Source of the DNA: Bacillota bacterium
GTDB taxonomy: Bacteria > Bacillota > Clostridia > Clostridiales > Clostridiaceae
Direction: 5' to 3'
Assembly (NCBI GenBank): GCA_021781745.1
Contig: JAJXWH010000004.1
Coordinates: 1 to 64,000, forward strand
Length of the DNA: 64,000 nt
Made by a program: the position numbers and the translations under genes. The notes under the pieces are model-generated. The model did not search any database. It was not told the origin of the DNA and was given only the letters and a program-made list of their open reading frames with translations. Below are positions 33,054 through 42,666 of the stretch, piece by piece; position 1 is the first letter of the stretch, and every line of letters starts with the position of its first letter.

Positions 33054-33431
33054 TTAATTTCTTATTACTTCCACTTTGTATCCATCTGGGTCAGTTACAA
33101 AGTAATACTTCGGTTTTTCTCCAGGTAGTCCCTTTAGAGGTGTAACATCATATCCTAACTCTAAATGTTTTTCTCTCATTTCTTCAAGATTATCTACTCC
33201 TATAGCAGTATGACTAAATCCATCTCCTATTTCATATTTCTCTACACCATAATTGTAAGTAAGTTCAATTTCATAAACTCCTGTAGCATCTGAAAGGTAA
33301 ACAAGAGTAAATTTATGCTCAGGAAAATCCTTTCTTCTAGTTTCTACTAGACCTAAAGCATCTCTATAAAACTTTAAAGATTCCTCTAAATTTTTAACTC
33401 TAATGCATGTGTGCAACATTTTTACTGACAT
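33054..33431 (-). CDS. gloA: lactoylglutathione lyase-type glyoxalase I
   Basis: 125 residues, two VOC half-barrels. Metal ligands appear at the four expected places: MLHTCIRV (His), EIELTYN (Glu), FSHTAIGV (His) and KVEVIRN (Glu). The enzyme isomerises the hemithioacetal of methylglyoxal; clostridia lack glutathione, so the thiol partner may differ. ATG with AAGGAGG. Monocistronic, own terminator. Function as detoxifying glyoxalase is the standard reading for this sequence class. Confidence 0.9.
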   Translation of the reverse strand: MSVKMLHTCIRVKNLEESLKFYRDALGLVETRRKDFPEHKFTLVYLSDATGVYEIELTYNYGVEKYEIGDGFSHTAIGVDNLEEMREKHLELGYDVTPLKGLPGEKPKYYFVTDPDGYKVEVIRN

Positions 33432-33693
33432 ATCAGTACCTCCTTAGTAATAATAAAGTTAATAACATTGTAATTTGCATTAATTTTTACACCATAATTA
33501 TATAATTATAGTAATTTCCTATCCTTAATATAACATACAAATGTTTATATAAAAATAGTTTTATTAGAATAGATTGCTAAATATTCTATTAGCTAGTAAA
33601 ATATAGCAGTATACTAATTAATACTTTATAATATAATAAATTTAAATGGTTGACGCGAAAGGTACATTACATAATCAAGGAGGAATTTATTTT

Positions 33694-34737
33694 ATGAAAT
33701 TATTAAAATATATGCTTATATTTATCCCAATAAGCTTTATAGCGGAGTTTATGCATGCATCACAATCTATAATGTTTGTGTTAGCTGCATTATCAATAAT
33801 ACCTTTAGCAGGTCTAATGGGAGAAGGAACTGAAGAAATATCGTTTTATGCAGGTCCGAAAATAGGGGGGTTTTTAAATGGAACTTTTGGAAATGCCACT
33901 GAGCTTATAATATCATTTTTTGCTCTCAAACAAGGGCTTTTTGAAGTTGTTAAATCTTCTATTGCGGGTAGTGTAATAGGAAATGTTTTACTAGTTCTTG
34001 GAGCAAGTATGCTCGCAGGAGGATTAAAACATAAGACTCAAACCTTTAATAAAAAAGTAGTAGAGGTTTCATCAAGTATGTTATTATTTGCAGTAGTTGG
34101 ATTATGCGTGCCAGCACTGTTTACACATACAGTCCAAACTTCACTTTTAAATACAAGATACGAGGGCTTAAGTATAATTGTTGCATTTATAATGATATCA
34201 ATATACATATTGAGTTTAATCTTTTCGTTTTTCACCCATAAGGACATATACATGGTTACTACTGAAGGAGAAGGCACAGCTAAGTGGTCATTGAAAAAGG
34301 CTATAGGAATATTAGTTATAGCTACAGTATTAGTGGCTATAGAAAGTGAATTCTTAGTTAGTGGCATAGAATCAATTACGAAAAGTTTAGGTCTAAGTGA
34401 ATTTTTTGTTGGAATAATCATTATCCCTATTATAGGAAATGCTGCCGAACATAGTACAGGTGTAGCTATGGCTATGAAAAATAAGATGGATGTTGCTTTA
34501 GAAATCGCTATTGGCTCAAGTTTACAAATAATTTTATTCGTAGCTCCTATTTTAATATTCTTAAGTTTATTTTTTACTCCAATGAGTATTGTCTTTAATG
34601 AATTTGAATTAATTGCACTAATAGTTGCTGTATTAATAGTAAACAGAGTCTCTAATGATGGCGAATCCAACTGGCTCGAAGGTGTGCAGCTTCTTGCAGT
34701 ATATTTAATTGTTGCAGCTTCCTTCTTTATTTTATAA
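33694..34737 (+). CDS. Ca2+/H+ antiporter (CaCA superfamily, CAX type)
   Basis: 347 residues from the ATG at 33694, which has AAGGAGGA upstream; the 16-codon extension has none. About eleven membrane helices in two inverted repeats. The two alpha-repeat signatures carry the cation-binding Glu: FGNATELIISFFAL near 78 and IIGNAAEHSTGVAMAM near 250. A proton-driven exporter of Ca2+ or other divalent cations in the cytoplasmic membrane. Monocistronic. Confidence 0.92.
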   Translation: MKLLKYMLIFIPISFIAEFMHASQSIMFVLAALSIIPLAGLMGEGTEEISFYAGPKIGGFLNGTFGNATELIISFFALKQGLFEVVKSSIAGSVIGNVLLVLGASMLAGGLKHKTQTFNKKVVEVSSSMLLFAVVGLCVPALFTHTVQTSLLNTRYEGLSIIVAFIMISIYILSLIFSFFTHKDIYMVTTEGEGTAKWSLKKAIGILVIATVLVAIESEFLVSGIESITKSLGLSEFFVGIIIIPIIGNAAEHSTGVAMAMKNKMDVALEIAIGSSLQIILFVAPILIFLSLFFTPMSIVFNEFELIALIVAVLIVNRVSNDGESNWLEGVQLLAVYLIVAASFFIL

Positions 34738-34746
34738 AATAAATAT

Positions 34747-34793
34747 AGTTCCTAAAAGGCTTATTCAAAGTAACTTGCCTTTTAGGAACTATT
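34747..34793. terminator. bidirectional terminator between antiporter and MCP
   Basis: AGTTCCTAAAAGGC (34747-34760) pairs perfectly with GCCTTTTAGGAACT (34777-34790), followed by ATTTT on the plus strand. It serves two convergent genes. Confidence 0.9.
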
Positions 34794-34835
34794 TTAATAA
34801 TTGCATCATTTTCAATCAAATTATATGATTATTAT

Positions 34836-36575
34836 TTAAACTTTATATTTACTTGTACCATCTTTTAATATCTCAACAATTTTATCTAGATTCTTTGTTT
34901 TATTTACTACATCATTAGATTTAATTGTTATGTCACCTACCTTTTGAGCTACATTAATTGTTCCTTCAGCTCCTTCTTGTGAAGTTTTAGCAACATTGTC
35001 TATTGATACAGCAATTTCATGTATGGTTGATAGTAGTTCTTCAGAAGTTGAGCTGAAATTAGTTACAAGAGCTTCGACAAATTTAGCATCTTCACTATAT
35101 GTATAAGCCATATTAAGCATTTTATTATAATCTTCAACTACATCCTTATTTACAAATTCAATAAGTTTTTGCGAATTGTTGGATAAATCATTTACAGTCT
35201 CGGTAACATGATCAGTTACTTTTTGTATTTGTACAACAGTAACTTTAGATTCCTCTGCCAGCTTTTTAATTTCCTCTGCGACTACAGAAAATCCTTTACC
35301 TAATTCCCCTGCTCTTGAAGCTTCGATAGATGCATTTAATGCTAACATGTTGGTTTGAGCTGTAATCTGCATAATAGATTCTGATAATATCTTAACTTGC
35401 ATTATGACTTTTGAGCTTTCAATGGATTCTTTGACATTTTTTATAGTATCTCTTATTATAAGCTCTGCCTTTTTTTGTGCTTCATTAACATTTTCTTTAA
35501 TTTCCTCAGCTCTCCTATTTATTTTGTGAGCTTCCTTTGTCCCATCTTTTGCTCCATTAGCTATGCTGTCTACAAAAACTTCAATGCCTTTTGCAGCAGC
35601 AGTCATTTCTTCAGCAGCAGCAAGGGTCTCTTCCATTCCTGCCGAAAGTTCCTCAGCAATTAAAGATATATCATCAATATCTATATCTAGATTATTCATA
35701 TTTTCCAAAACATTTTGAACTGTATCTTTTATATTTTCAGATTCTTGTGTAATATTTTTAATTAGTTCTTTTAAACTTCCTTGCATAGTGTCAATTGCAA
35801 TTATAATCTCACCTATTTCATCGTTTCTACCTTTTAAGTCATCACCTAATGTCCTCGAAAAATCTCCTTTAGCAATAAAGTTTAAATTCTTTAATGCTAA
35901 AAGTAGAGGGCTGGTAATGGATTTACTAATATAAATAGAAAATAACATTACAATCAGTGCAATAATGAAAGCAACTCCAATAAGTATTAAAATAGTTTTA
36001 TTTATAAAAGATGCTGATTGATTTTCGATTTGAGTATTTTGTTCATTGGCCAATGTTACCACTTTATCTATATAATCTCTGTGATTTTTGTATGCATCAT
36101 TCATTTTTCCTACTAAGATACTTTCAGCTTCTTTCCTATTACCTTCTCGTATAGCTGGAAAAAACTCATTATTTCTAATATTGAAGAATTCAACAGCATA
36201 TTTATAGGCATCTACAGTCATATATTTTTTTATATCGCCATCAGGTAAAACATTATTCCAATACTCATGTCTGTCATAATAATCTTTTTCTAAACTTTCG
36301 CTTTTTTTCATTAATTCATCAATATTATTTGTATCAGTTTCATTTAATAATTGATATGCTAATAAATCTGATTCAATTATGTATTCAGGAGGCGGTAAAA
36401 TATCCGCAATTAAATCTTTTCCTTGTATAATTTTATTATAGGTATCACCATTTACTTTAACAATATTGAAAGAATAATATGCATAGGATCCGAATACAAT
36501 AAAACCTATAATAAAGAATGTAATAATTATTAAGATTTTGTATTTAATTTTTAATTTGTTAATGATATTGATCAT
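34836..36575 (-). CDS. methyl-accepting chemotaxis protein
   Basis: 579 residues from the ATG at 36575 with AAAGGAG; the frame is open 32 codons further through the leader, which is not coding. TM1 at about 12-35, an extracytoplasmic four-helix-bundle sensor (about 36-190), TM2 at about 193-215, HAMP at about 216-270, and a signalling hairpin with tip [17 protein letters not shown] preceded by the conserved [20 protein letters not shown]. It passes an unknown signal to CheA. The 5' leader holds a terminator-like hairpin. Confidence 0.93.
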   Translation of the reverse strand: MINIINKLKIKYKILIIITFFIIGFIVFGSYAYYSFNIVKVNGDTYNKIIQGKDLIADILPPPEYIIESDLLAYQLLNETDTNNIDELMKKSESLEKDYYDRHEYWNNVLPDGDIKKYMTVDAYKYAVEFFNIRNNEFFPAIREGNRKEAESILVGKMNDAYKNHRDYIDKVVTLANEQNTQIENQSASFINKTILILIGVAFIIALIVMLFSIYISKSITSPLLLALKNLNFIAKGDFSRTLGDDLKGRNDEIGEIIIAIDTMQGSLKELIKNITQESENIKDTVQNVLENMNNLDIDIDDISLIAEELSAGMEETLAAAEEMTAAAKGIEVFVDSIANGAKDGTKEAHKINRRAEEIKENVNEAQKKAELIIRDTIKNVKESIESSKVIMQVKILSESIMQITAQTNMLALNASIEASRAGELGKGFSVVAEEIKKLAEESKVTVVQIQKVTDHVTETVNDLSNNSQKLIEFVNKDVVEDYNKMLNMAYTYSEDAKFVEALVTNFSSTSEELLSTIHEIAVSIDNVAKTSQEGAEGTINVAQKVGDITIKSNDVVNKTKNLDKIVEILKDGTSKYKV

Positions 36576-36600
36576 TTTTAGTTCTCCTTTATGTAAAATT

Positions 36601-36644
36601 TTTAAATAAAAATGCCAGCAATTAATAAACATTAATTGCTGGCA
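36601..36644 (-). promoter_or_regulatory. terminator-like hairpin in the MCP leader
   Basis: A perfect 14-bp stem (36613-36626 with 36631-36644, arm TGCCAGCAATTAAT, loop four bases) is followed by TTTTTATTTAAA and then, only about 10 bases on, by the ribosome-binding site of the MCP gene. Since no promoter fits between them, it must lie in the transcript and would stop it unless relieved. Confidence 0.65.
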
Positions 36645-36871
36645 GGTAGCTCCATTACTCCTTATTCTCAAAAAATATTAAGAGAATTCATTCTTGACTC
36701 CAACTCAAATATAAAATTTTATAAAGTTTTAATAAGATTTAGACTAAATAGAATTTTGATTATTTATTTAATATTTTAACATACTATTCTAACAAAATTC
36801 TAACAAATTCTTAATTTTTTCAAAAAAATCTACTAATTTCTATTTTTTTGTAATCAATAAAAGAAATCTGC
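36645..36871. other. AT-rich region upstream of the MCP leader hairpin
   Basis: It contains a second small hairpin (ATTCTC/GAGAAT near 36664-36684) that may compete with the terminator-like one, and a seven-codon upstream frame with AAGGAG (MELPASN). No known aptamer motif is seen. Confidence 0.35.
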
Positions 36872-36973
36872 CTAAAGCCATTTATTCTTCTTAAACCAAA
36901 CAATACAAAAAACTACTATGCTGATACTAATTAAAAGAAATGCTTTTTCGCTGCTTGATTGAATATTATCAAT
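36872..36973 (-). CDS. 33-residue single-pass membrane peptide, ATT start candidate
   Basis: AGGAGG followed five bases later by ATT opens a 33-codon frame: a polar head (DNIQSSSEKA), one membrane helix (FLLISISIVVFCIVW) and a basic end (FKKNKWL). Composition and layout are those of a real small membrane protein and the ribosome-binding site is strong, but ATT is a rare start. It lies divergent from lemA. Confidence 0.35.
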   Translation of the reverse strand: MDNIQSSSEKAFLLISISIVVFCIVWFKKNKWL

Positions 36974-37184
36974 GTAATCCTCCTGTAGTGTGTATCACTG
37001 TTTAATACATATATAATAATAATCACCTATTATTAAAGTTTTCTTATATTCTATCGTACATAATAATCTAAAACCAAGTAATTAATTTTTCCCGTCATAA
37101 TTTAATATTAATATCCATTCTTAATATATAAAAATCACTATTTCTGAACATACTAAACTTAAGGATGAAAGGAGGTCTTTTATT

Positions 37185-37751
37185 ATGAAAAAAGGTACAA
37201 AAATTGCAATTATTGTAGTTGTAACTTTAATAGTTATAGGTATTCCTGTAAGTGGTTATAACCAATTAGTTTCTTTGGAACAAACTGCTAATGCAGCAGC
37301 TTCAAATATAGATACTCAATTGCAAAGAAGATCTGATTTAATTCCTAATTTAGTGAATACAGTAAAAGGTTATGCTACACAAGAAAAAACAATATTTACA
37401 GACATAGCCAATGCCAGAAGTCGATTAGCTGGTGCAACTAATGTTCAAGAACAAGCTGACGCAGACAGTCAGCTATCAGGTTCTCTTTCAAGGTTACTTG
37501 CTATAGTTGAAAATTATCCTGAACTAAAATCAAATCAAAATTTTAGAGATTTATCAGTTCAGTTAGAGGGAACAGAAAATAGAATAGCAATTGCTAGGCA
37601 AGATTATAATACTGCTGTAACAAATTATAATACTAAAAGAAGAAGTTTCCCTATTAATATAATATCATCATTATTTGGGTTTCCAGAGAAACCACTTTAT
37701 AAAGCAACTGAAGGTGCGGCCAATGTCCCTTCTGTAGATTTTACTAAATGA
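37185..37751 (+). CDS. lemA: LemA family protein
   Basis: 188 residues: N-terminal membrane helix (about 7-25) and a long antiparallel coiled-coil bundle outside (LVSLEQTANAAASNIDTQLQ; RRSDLIPNLVNTVKGYATQE; GTENRIAIARQDYNTAVTNY; NTKRRSFPINIISSLFGF). These blocks are the LemA signature. The role is unclear; the family is linked to envelope stress and often paired with TPM-domain proteins. ATG with AAAGGAGG. The stop overlaps the next start by 4 bases (ATGA), so they are coupled. Confidence 0.93.
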   Translation: MKKGTKIAIIVVVTLIVIGIPVSGYNQLVSLEQTANAAASNIDTQLQRRSDLIPNLVNTVKGYATQEKTIFTDIANARSRLAGATNVQEQADADSQLSGSLSRLLAIVENYPELKSNQNFRDLSVQLEGTENRIAIARQDYNTAVTNYNTKRRSFPINIISSLFGFPEKPLYKATEGAANVPSVDFTK

Positions 37752-38539
37752 AAGTAAATATAAAAAATAAATTTGTATTTTCTTTTTTGTATTTTCTTCT
37801 TTTAGTAATTTTCATTGCAAATTTTCCTATAAATGCTCAAACTACAATTCCTTCTCCAACAAATTATAAATATATAAATGACTATTCTAAATCAATAGGT
37901 CAAACAGAGGCTAACAGCGTAGTTTCAATTGGTAAAGAATTAGAAGATAAGACAGGTGCACAAGCAGTAATAGTTGTAATTAATTCAACAAATAAAACTC
38001 CTATTGAAGATTACGCCAATAATCTTTTTAGAACTTGGGGAATTGGTCAAAAAGGTAAAGACAATGGATTATTAATTCTGTTAGCTATTGAAGATAGGTC
38101 CTGGAGAGTAGAAGTCGGACGTGGACTAGAAGGTGCTATTCCAGATGTGTTAAGTAATAGAGTTATGGAAAGTATTGCAAAACCAAGCTTCGTTGTAGGA
38201 AAATATGGAGAAGGCCTCCAAAATGCTTATAGTACTTTTTGTGATTATATTGCTAAAGAATATAATGTAACATTGGACAAATCATTGAATATTACTCTTC
38301 CAGCTGCCAATTCTGTTACTAGTAATACAAATGTTAAAATTATTGGCGGAACCATATTATGCTTACTTATCTTAGACTTTATATTTAATAGAGGAAGAGT
38401 CTCCTATTCACTATTACAAATTATTATTTGGAGTAGTTTTTTCAGAGGTAATGGCCCAAGAGGAGGTTCTTCTGGAGGTGGCTTCGGAGGTTTTGGAGGT
38501 GGCTCTTCAGGTGGTGGCGGCTCCAGTGGAAATTGGTAA
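37748..38539 (+). CDS. TPM-domain membrane protein with Gly/Ser-rich tail
   Basis: 263 residues: signal peptide (about 1-30), TPM (YgcG/Psb32-like) domain at about 40-170 (NDYSKSIGQTEANSVVSIGK; GLLILLAIEDRSWRVEVGRG; EGAIPDVLSNRVM), a membrane helix at about 197-215, and an end of repeated Gly-Gly-Ser-Phe units. Translationally coupled to lemA; the pair is conserved in many bacteria. The TPM domain has weak phosphatase activity in plant homologues; in bacteria its role is unknown. Confidence 0.9.
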   Translation: MKVNIKNKFVFSFLYFLLLVIFIANFPINAQTTIPSPTNYKYINDYSKSIGQTEANSVVSIGKELEDKTGAQAVIVVINSTNKTPIEDYANNLFRTWGIGQKGKDNGLLILLAIEDRSWRVEVGRGLEGAIPDVLSNRVMESIAKPSFVVGKYGEGLQNAYSTFCDYIAKEYNVTLDKSLNITLPAANSVTSNTNVKIIGGTILCLLILDFIFNRGRVSYSLLQIIIWSSFFRGNGPRGGSSGGGFGGFGGGSSGGGGSSGNW

Positions 38540-38646
38540 TGCTGTTTGCTATATCTTTTATAGTAATAAAATATAGTTATATTTATGTTTTAAATTTCTG
38601 CTTGTAATATTAAACTTTATTAAGCATAATTTTTCAATCCTAATCA
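38540..38646. other. short intergenic region with hairpin at its right end
   Basis: A hairpin (CAATCCTAATCA with TGATTAGGATTG, about 38635-38669) overlaps the last codons of the ComFB gene. No U-tract follows on either strand, so termination is doubtful. Confidence 0.4.
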
Positions 38647-38916
38647 TTATCTATCATGATTAGGATTGCTATTAACTTTATTAATTGCTTTAGTAACTTG
38701 TACTACTATATCTGTTTCAACTTGTTGTTTTGTACTCTCAAGTTTGGCCATTATTTTGCCTAAAGGTGTAGCGACATAGTAGGGTTTAAGATTATTTAAC
38801 GACAGAGTAAAGATATCTCGTTTACATTTATCACATTTACAGCCATCTGTTTTTGCTAATAAGATTTCCATGTACTCCTTTACCCATACTTCCATATAAT
38901 TTATTACATTATCCAT
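38647..38916 (-). CDS. ComFB-domain protein
   Basis: 89 residues from the ATG at 38916 (GGGGGA upstream). It matches the late-competence ComFB family: VINYMEVWVKEYMEILLAKT, the Cys set CKCDKCKRD, then LSLNNLKPYYVATPLGKIM. The four-Cys cluster suggests a zinc site. ComFB of B. subtilis lies in the comF operon without essential role; cyanobacterial ComFB proteins bind cyclic dinucleotides. There is no comFA or comFC beside it here. Confidence 0.9.
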   Translation of the reverse strand: MDNVINYMEVWVKEYMEILLAKTDGCKCDKCKRDIFTLSLNNLKPYYVATPLGKIMAKLESTKQQVETDIVVQVTKAINKVNSNPNHDR

Positions 38917-39236
38917 GATTTTCCCCCAAATCAAATAATTATTATTTAAATCAAAATTAAATACTATATCTAAATACTTGTATTAAAGTAATCATAGCAT
39001 TAATTTTACATCATTTTATTCAAAATGAAAAGTATCTAATTATATTAGGCTCCAATACCGCCTAATATTTAACTAAATGAATATTCATAAAATCATGACT
39101 ACTTTTATATTAATTATACATCTTTTTACACTATCTGTATAGATTGGATATTTTTAAATTATTATTTATAAGGACTTTTAATATAAATACTAAAGAATAT
39201 AAAAAGAAGATAAACTTTAATTGTATTTTTATCATC
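38917..39236. other. AT-rich intergenic region
   Basis: About 320 bases between two minus-strand genes. No gene, RNA motif or strong hairpin is visible; it should hold the ComFB promoter. Confidence 0.4.
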
Positions 39237-40565
39237 CTAATTTATTTTTTTGACTATATTAATAAGTTTTTCCCTATCATTCAATTCTGGATTCTCAATA
39301 ACTAAATTTAGCAAATACCGTAGTGTTTCCCCAATCTCTTTACCTTTATCATAACCTAAACTTATTAAATCTCGGCCGTTGATTTTTAAATCTTTTAACA
39401 TAAAGCATTCATTTTCAGCTAATATAATGTTTAATTTGTCTTCTACATTAATTAGATTAATTAAACTTTCTTCACTATATATTGGATTTTGTGCCAATAT
39501 ATCAGCTTTCTTGACTTTTATTAGATCTCTAAAAAGATCTTCACCTATTTTATTTAACATCCTCTTTATTGATAACTTGCTTTTAAGTGTGCAATCATGA
39601 TATTTTATTAAAGTTAAAACTTTATTTACTGTGTCATTATCATATTTTAAAGATTTTAGCATTTTCTCAGATATTTTAACTGACTCTTCAGCATGCCCAT
39701 AGAAGTGGGATATATTCTTTTCATCTATTGTTTCAACATTTATTTTTCCTAAATCATGCAGTAACATTGTTAACCTTAAATGAAGAAAAGGCTCAATGGA
39801 ATTGGTAGACAAAATTGTGTGATTATATAAATCATAAATATGATATGGATTATTTTGATTTTTATTATAAATAGCGCTAATTCCTGGTAGAATAAAATCT
39901 AAAAGCCCGCATTCTTTTAAATTCTCGATTTTATTAGGGTTGTAAAGTAATATCTTATTAAATTCTTCCCTTATTCTTTCTTTTGAAATATTCATAATAT
40001 TATTTTTAAATTTACTTATGGAGCATAATATACTTTCATCAATAGAAAAACTTAGTTGTGCTGAGAATCTAATTGCTCTTAGCATTCTTAAAGCATCTTC
40101 ATTAAACCTTTTTTCTGGATCCCCAACTGTTTTTATTATTTTACTCTCTAAATCCTTCATTCCTCCAAAATAATCTACTAAACCATTTCTATCATTATAA
40201 GCCATAGCATTTATGGTAAAATCTCGTCTTGATAAATCTTCTCTAAGTGAATTGACGAATTTTACTTCTTTAGGATGTCTATTGTCTTCATATTCACCAT
40301 CTGCTCTATATGTTGTTACTTCATAACTTTCTTTATTTTTTATTACTGTAACAGTACCATGTTTTAACCCTGTCAAAACCACTTTATTAAATAATCTAAT
40401 TACATCTTCAGGTTTTGCTTTTGTTGTTATATCCCAATCTTTAGGTTCTTTATTTAGAATACTATCCCTAACACATCCGCCAACAATATATGCTTCAAAA
40501 CCATTATCCATTAAAGTAGTTAGAATATACTCTACATCTTTTGGTATCTTTATTAATTTTTGCAT
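39237..40565 (-). CDS. cca: CCA tRNA nucleotidyltransferase with HD domain
   Basis: 442 residues. Class II nucleotidyltransferase head: VGGCVRDSILNKEPKDWDIT (metal-binding DxD as DWD), SRRDFTINAMAYN and the nucleotide-selecting block EDALRMLRAIRFSAQL. Middle tRNA-binding region, then an HD phosphohydrolase domain at about 240-370 (HLRLTMLLHDLGKI; FYGHAEESVKIS; IKYHDCTL). It adds or repairs the CCA 3' end of tRNA. ATG with GAGGAG. Single gene. Confidence 0.93.
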   Translation of the reverse strand: MQKLIKIPKDVEYILTTLMDNGFEAYIVGGCVRDSILNKEPKDWDITTKAKPEDVIRLFNKVVLTGLKHGTVTVIKNKESYEVTTYRADGEYEDNRHPKEVKFVNSLREDLSRRDFTINAMAYNDRNGLVDYFGGMKDLESKIIKTVGDPEKRFNEDALRMLRAIRFSAQLSFSIDESILCSISKFKNNIMNISKERIREEFNKILLYNPNKIENLKECGLLDFILPGISAIYNKNQNNPYHIYDLYNHTILSTNSIEPFLHLRLTMLLHDLGKINVETIDEKNISHFYGHAEESVKISEKMLKSLKYDNDTVNKVLTLIKYHDCTLKSKLSIKRMLNKIGEDLFRDLIKVKKADILAQNPIYSEESLINLINVEDKLNIILAENECFMLKDLKINGRDLISLGYDKGKEIGETLRYLLNLVIENPELNDREKLINIVKKIN

Positions 40566-40667
40566 TATTTCATCTCCTCAATTTACTTTAACACATTTTT
40601 AATTTATCTAAATAAATTTTTTAAAGGCTTTAAAATATATCACAATTAATTTATATTAAAACTTAAT

Positions 40668-40707
40668 TAAAATAAGCTGTTCTCAAAGTTTTCTGAGAAC
40701 AGCTTAT
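40668..40707 (-). terminator. terminator of the RpiR regulator gene
   Basis: ATAAGCTGTTCTCA (40672-40685) pairs with TGAGAACAGCTTAT (40694-40707), followed on the minus strand by TTTTAATT; 28 bases past the stop. Confidence 0.9.
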
Positions 40708-40734
40708 CCTAATTCTTATCTTTCATAATGGTAT

Positions 40735-41631
40735 TTAATCGTCTGCTACATTTCTATTATTATATGAATATACATTATAGGTCTGCCATATTTGTTCCAA
40801 GTTTCCAAATATATCGGAAATATTTTCTTTTTCTCTCATTCCTACTGCTATTATCAATGCATTTATTACTGATAAAGGTGCTACTAATGAGTCTACAAAC
40901 GATGCCATGTTACTTTGAGCTATTAAAGTATAATCCGCTTTAGAAGCTAGTGGTGATAATAAACTATCTGTAAGAGCAACTACCTTAGCACCTCTATCTT
41001 GAGAAAATTCTAAAGCATCTATTGTCTTAGCAGCATATCTCGGAAAACCAATTCCAATTACTAAATCACCTTCACCTACATTTATCATTTGCTCAAATAC
41101 ATCTGAAATACCATAACTTACGATTTTTACATTTTGCAGTATTATGTTAAGGTAAAATCCTAAAAATTCTGCAAGTGCTGTTGAACTTCTAAGGCCTATT
41201 ATATATATCCTTTTAGCATCAAAAATGCTTTTTACGACATCTTCAAAAGTATTTTGATTTATTTTCTCTAAAGTAGCTCTAATATTTTCCATATCAGCTT
41301 TAAGTACACCTTTAAGAGCGTCGCCATCTGAAAAATAATCATTTCTAAGTTCTAATCTTTGAACTGTAGTAAGTTTATTTTTTATAAGTTCTTGCAAAGC
41401 TTTTTGCAATTTAGGATAACCTGAAAAACCTAGTTCATTTGCAAATCTTACTACGGTTGATTCGGACACTCCAACAGAAATTCCGAGTTTAGCAGCTGTC
41501 ATAAATGCAGCTTTATCATAATTTTTTAATATGTATTCAGCTATCAGTTTTTGACCTTTACTTAACCTAATAAATTTACCCTGAATTAATCTCATTAAAT
41601 CTTTACTATTTTCATTATTTAATTCATCCAT
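40735..41631 (-). CDS. MurR/RpiR family regulator with SIS domain
   Basis: 298 residues. Helix-turn-helix at about 1-80 (KLSKGQKLIAEYILKNYDKA-like region; VSESTVVRFANELGFSGYPK) and a SIS sugar-phosphate isomerase-type domain at about 125-260 (RIYIIGLRSSTALAEFLGFY; IGFPRYAAKTIDAL; VVALTDSLLSPLASKADYTL). Such proteins sense phosphosugars and control sugar or aminosugar genes. No sugar operon is adjacent, so targets are unknown. ATG with AGGAAGG. Confidence 0.92.
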   Translation of the reverse strand: MDELNNENSKDLMRLIQGKFIRLSKGQKLIAEYILKNYDKAAFMTAAKLGISVGVSESTVVRFANELGFSGYPKLQKALQELIKNKLTTVQRLELRNDYFSDGDALKGVLKADMENIRATLEKINQNTFEDVVKSIFDAKRIYIIGLRSSTALAEFLGFYLNIILQNVKIVSYGISDVFEQMINVGEGDLVIGIGFPRYAAKTIDALEFSQDRGAKVVALTDSLLSPLASKADYTLIAQSNMASFVDSLVAPLSVINALIIAVGMREKENISDIFGNLEQIWQTYNVYSYNNRNVADD

Positions 41632-41764
41632 CTTTTGCCTTCCTGTATCACATTGAATAATATTATTTTAATTTTATCATCTTATTTCCAAATGTTCAAT
41701 AAATAACTGTTATTTCACAAAAATTATTACAAATTTGCAAGTTGCTTTAGATTTACTATTATTT

Positions 41765-42475
41765 TTATAAATCATTTATGTAGTCTATTTCATCCTTGTT
41801 TAAGTTTCTATATTCTCCCCTTTTTAAGTAACCCAACTTAATTTCACCGATTGCTATTCTTTTTAAAGATAAAACCTCATGATTAAGCGCTGCACACATT
41901 TTTCTAATTTGCCTGTTTTTGCCCTCATGAATTCCAATTTCAATTGTTGAAATTCCATTTTCAAAACTTATTATTTTTAACGTTGCTGGGGCAGTTATAT
42001 ATCCTCCTATATCTATGCCTATATCAAACTTCTGAATATCTCTTTGTGATATTTCGCCTTTAACAACTGCAATATATTTTTTCACTAGTTCCACTCTAGG
42101 GTGAATAATTTTATTATAAATTTCTCCATCATTGGTTAATAAAATTAATCCTGAACTATCATAATCCAACCTTCCTATTGGATAAATTCTTTCACTAGTT
42201 TTAACTATATCTAAAATAGTTGGCCTACCCTTTTCATCTTTTACAGAACTTATGTATCCTTCAGGTTTATTGAGCATTATATATAGTTTATTTTCTTCTT
42301 TTTTTATTATTACTCCATTAACTTCTACAATGTCTTTACTTGGATCTATTTTTATTCCTACTTCATTTACTATTTTTCCATTTACTCTCACTTTTCCTTG
42401 TTGTATTATTTCTTCGCATTTTCTTCTTGATGCCACTCCGCAACTTGCCATATATTTCTGTAATCTTTCTTCCAT
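41765..42475 (-). CDS. 16S/23S rRNA pseudouridine synthase, RluB/RsuA family
   Basis: 236 residues from the ATG at 42475 (GGAGTG upstream). S4 RNA-binding domain at 1-60 (LQKYMASCGVASRRKCEEII; GKVRVNGKIV) and a TruA/RsuA-type catalytic domain with the active Asp in GRLDYDSSGLILLTNDGE and HEGKNRQIRKMCAAL. In clostridia this gene is usually rluB beside scpAB; here it stands about 10 kb away from them. Isomerises uridine in ribosomal RNA. Confidence 0.92.
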   Translation of the reverse strand: MEERLQKYMASCGVASRRKCEEIIQQGKVRVNGKIVNEVGIKIDPSKDIVEVNGVIIKKEENKLYIMLNKPEGYISSVKDEKGRPTILDIVKTSERIYPIGRLDYDSSGLILLTNDGEIYNKIIHPRVELVKKYIAVVKGEISQRDIQKFDIGIDIGGYITAPATLKIISFENGISTIEIGIHEGKNRQIRKMCAALNHEVLSLKRIAIGEIKLGYLKRGEYRNLNKDEIDYINDL

Positions 42476-42581
42476 AATTATTATCACTCCGTATTGTTAA
42501 AATATCTCAAAACAATTCCCTTTTGACATTTTAAATTATATCTTTTTATGTATTATATTACAACTTTCTTTATTTTATAAA

Positions 42582-42619
42582 AGATAATAGAAACGCTGAA
42601 ATCAGCGTTTCTATTATCT
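42582..42619 (-). terminator. strong hairpin after the Gly/Cys-rich gene
   Basis: A perfect 18-bp stem (42582-42599 with 42602-42619) with a two-base loop as drawn, followed on the minus strand by TTTTATAAAAT. It lies 48 bases past the stop at 42667. Confidence 0.85.
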
Positions 42620-42666
42620 AATAATAAGGCTACTATACAGTTGATTCCTTAATATTAATCAGATTA

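Noticed and set aside
34038-34670. 210-residue frame opposite the Ca2+/H+ antiporter
   Set aside because: It is the antisense shadow of a clearly coding membrane-protein gene.
36601-36720. c-di-GMP riboswitch upstream of the MCP
   Set aside because: The GEMM core elements (GCAAACC and GGACGCAAAG blocks) are not present; only the hairpin is real.
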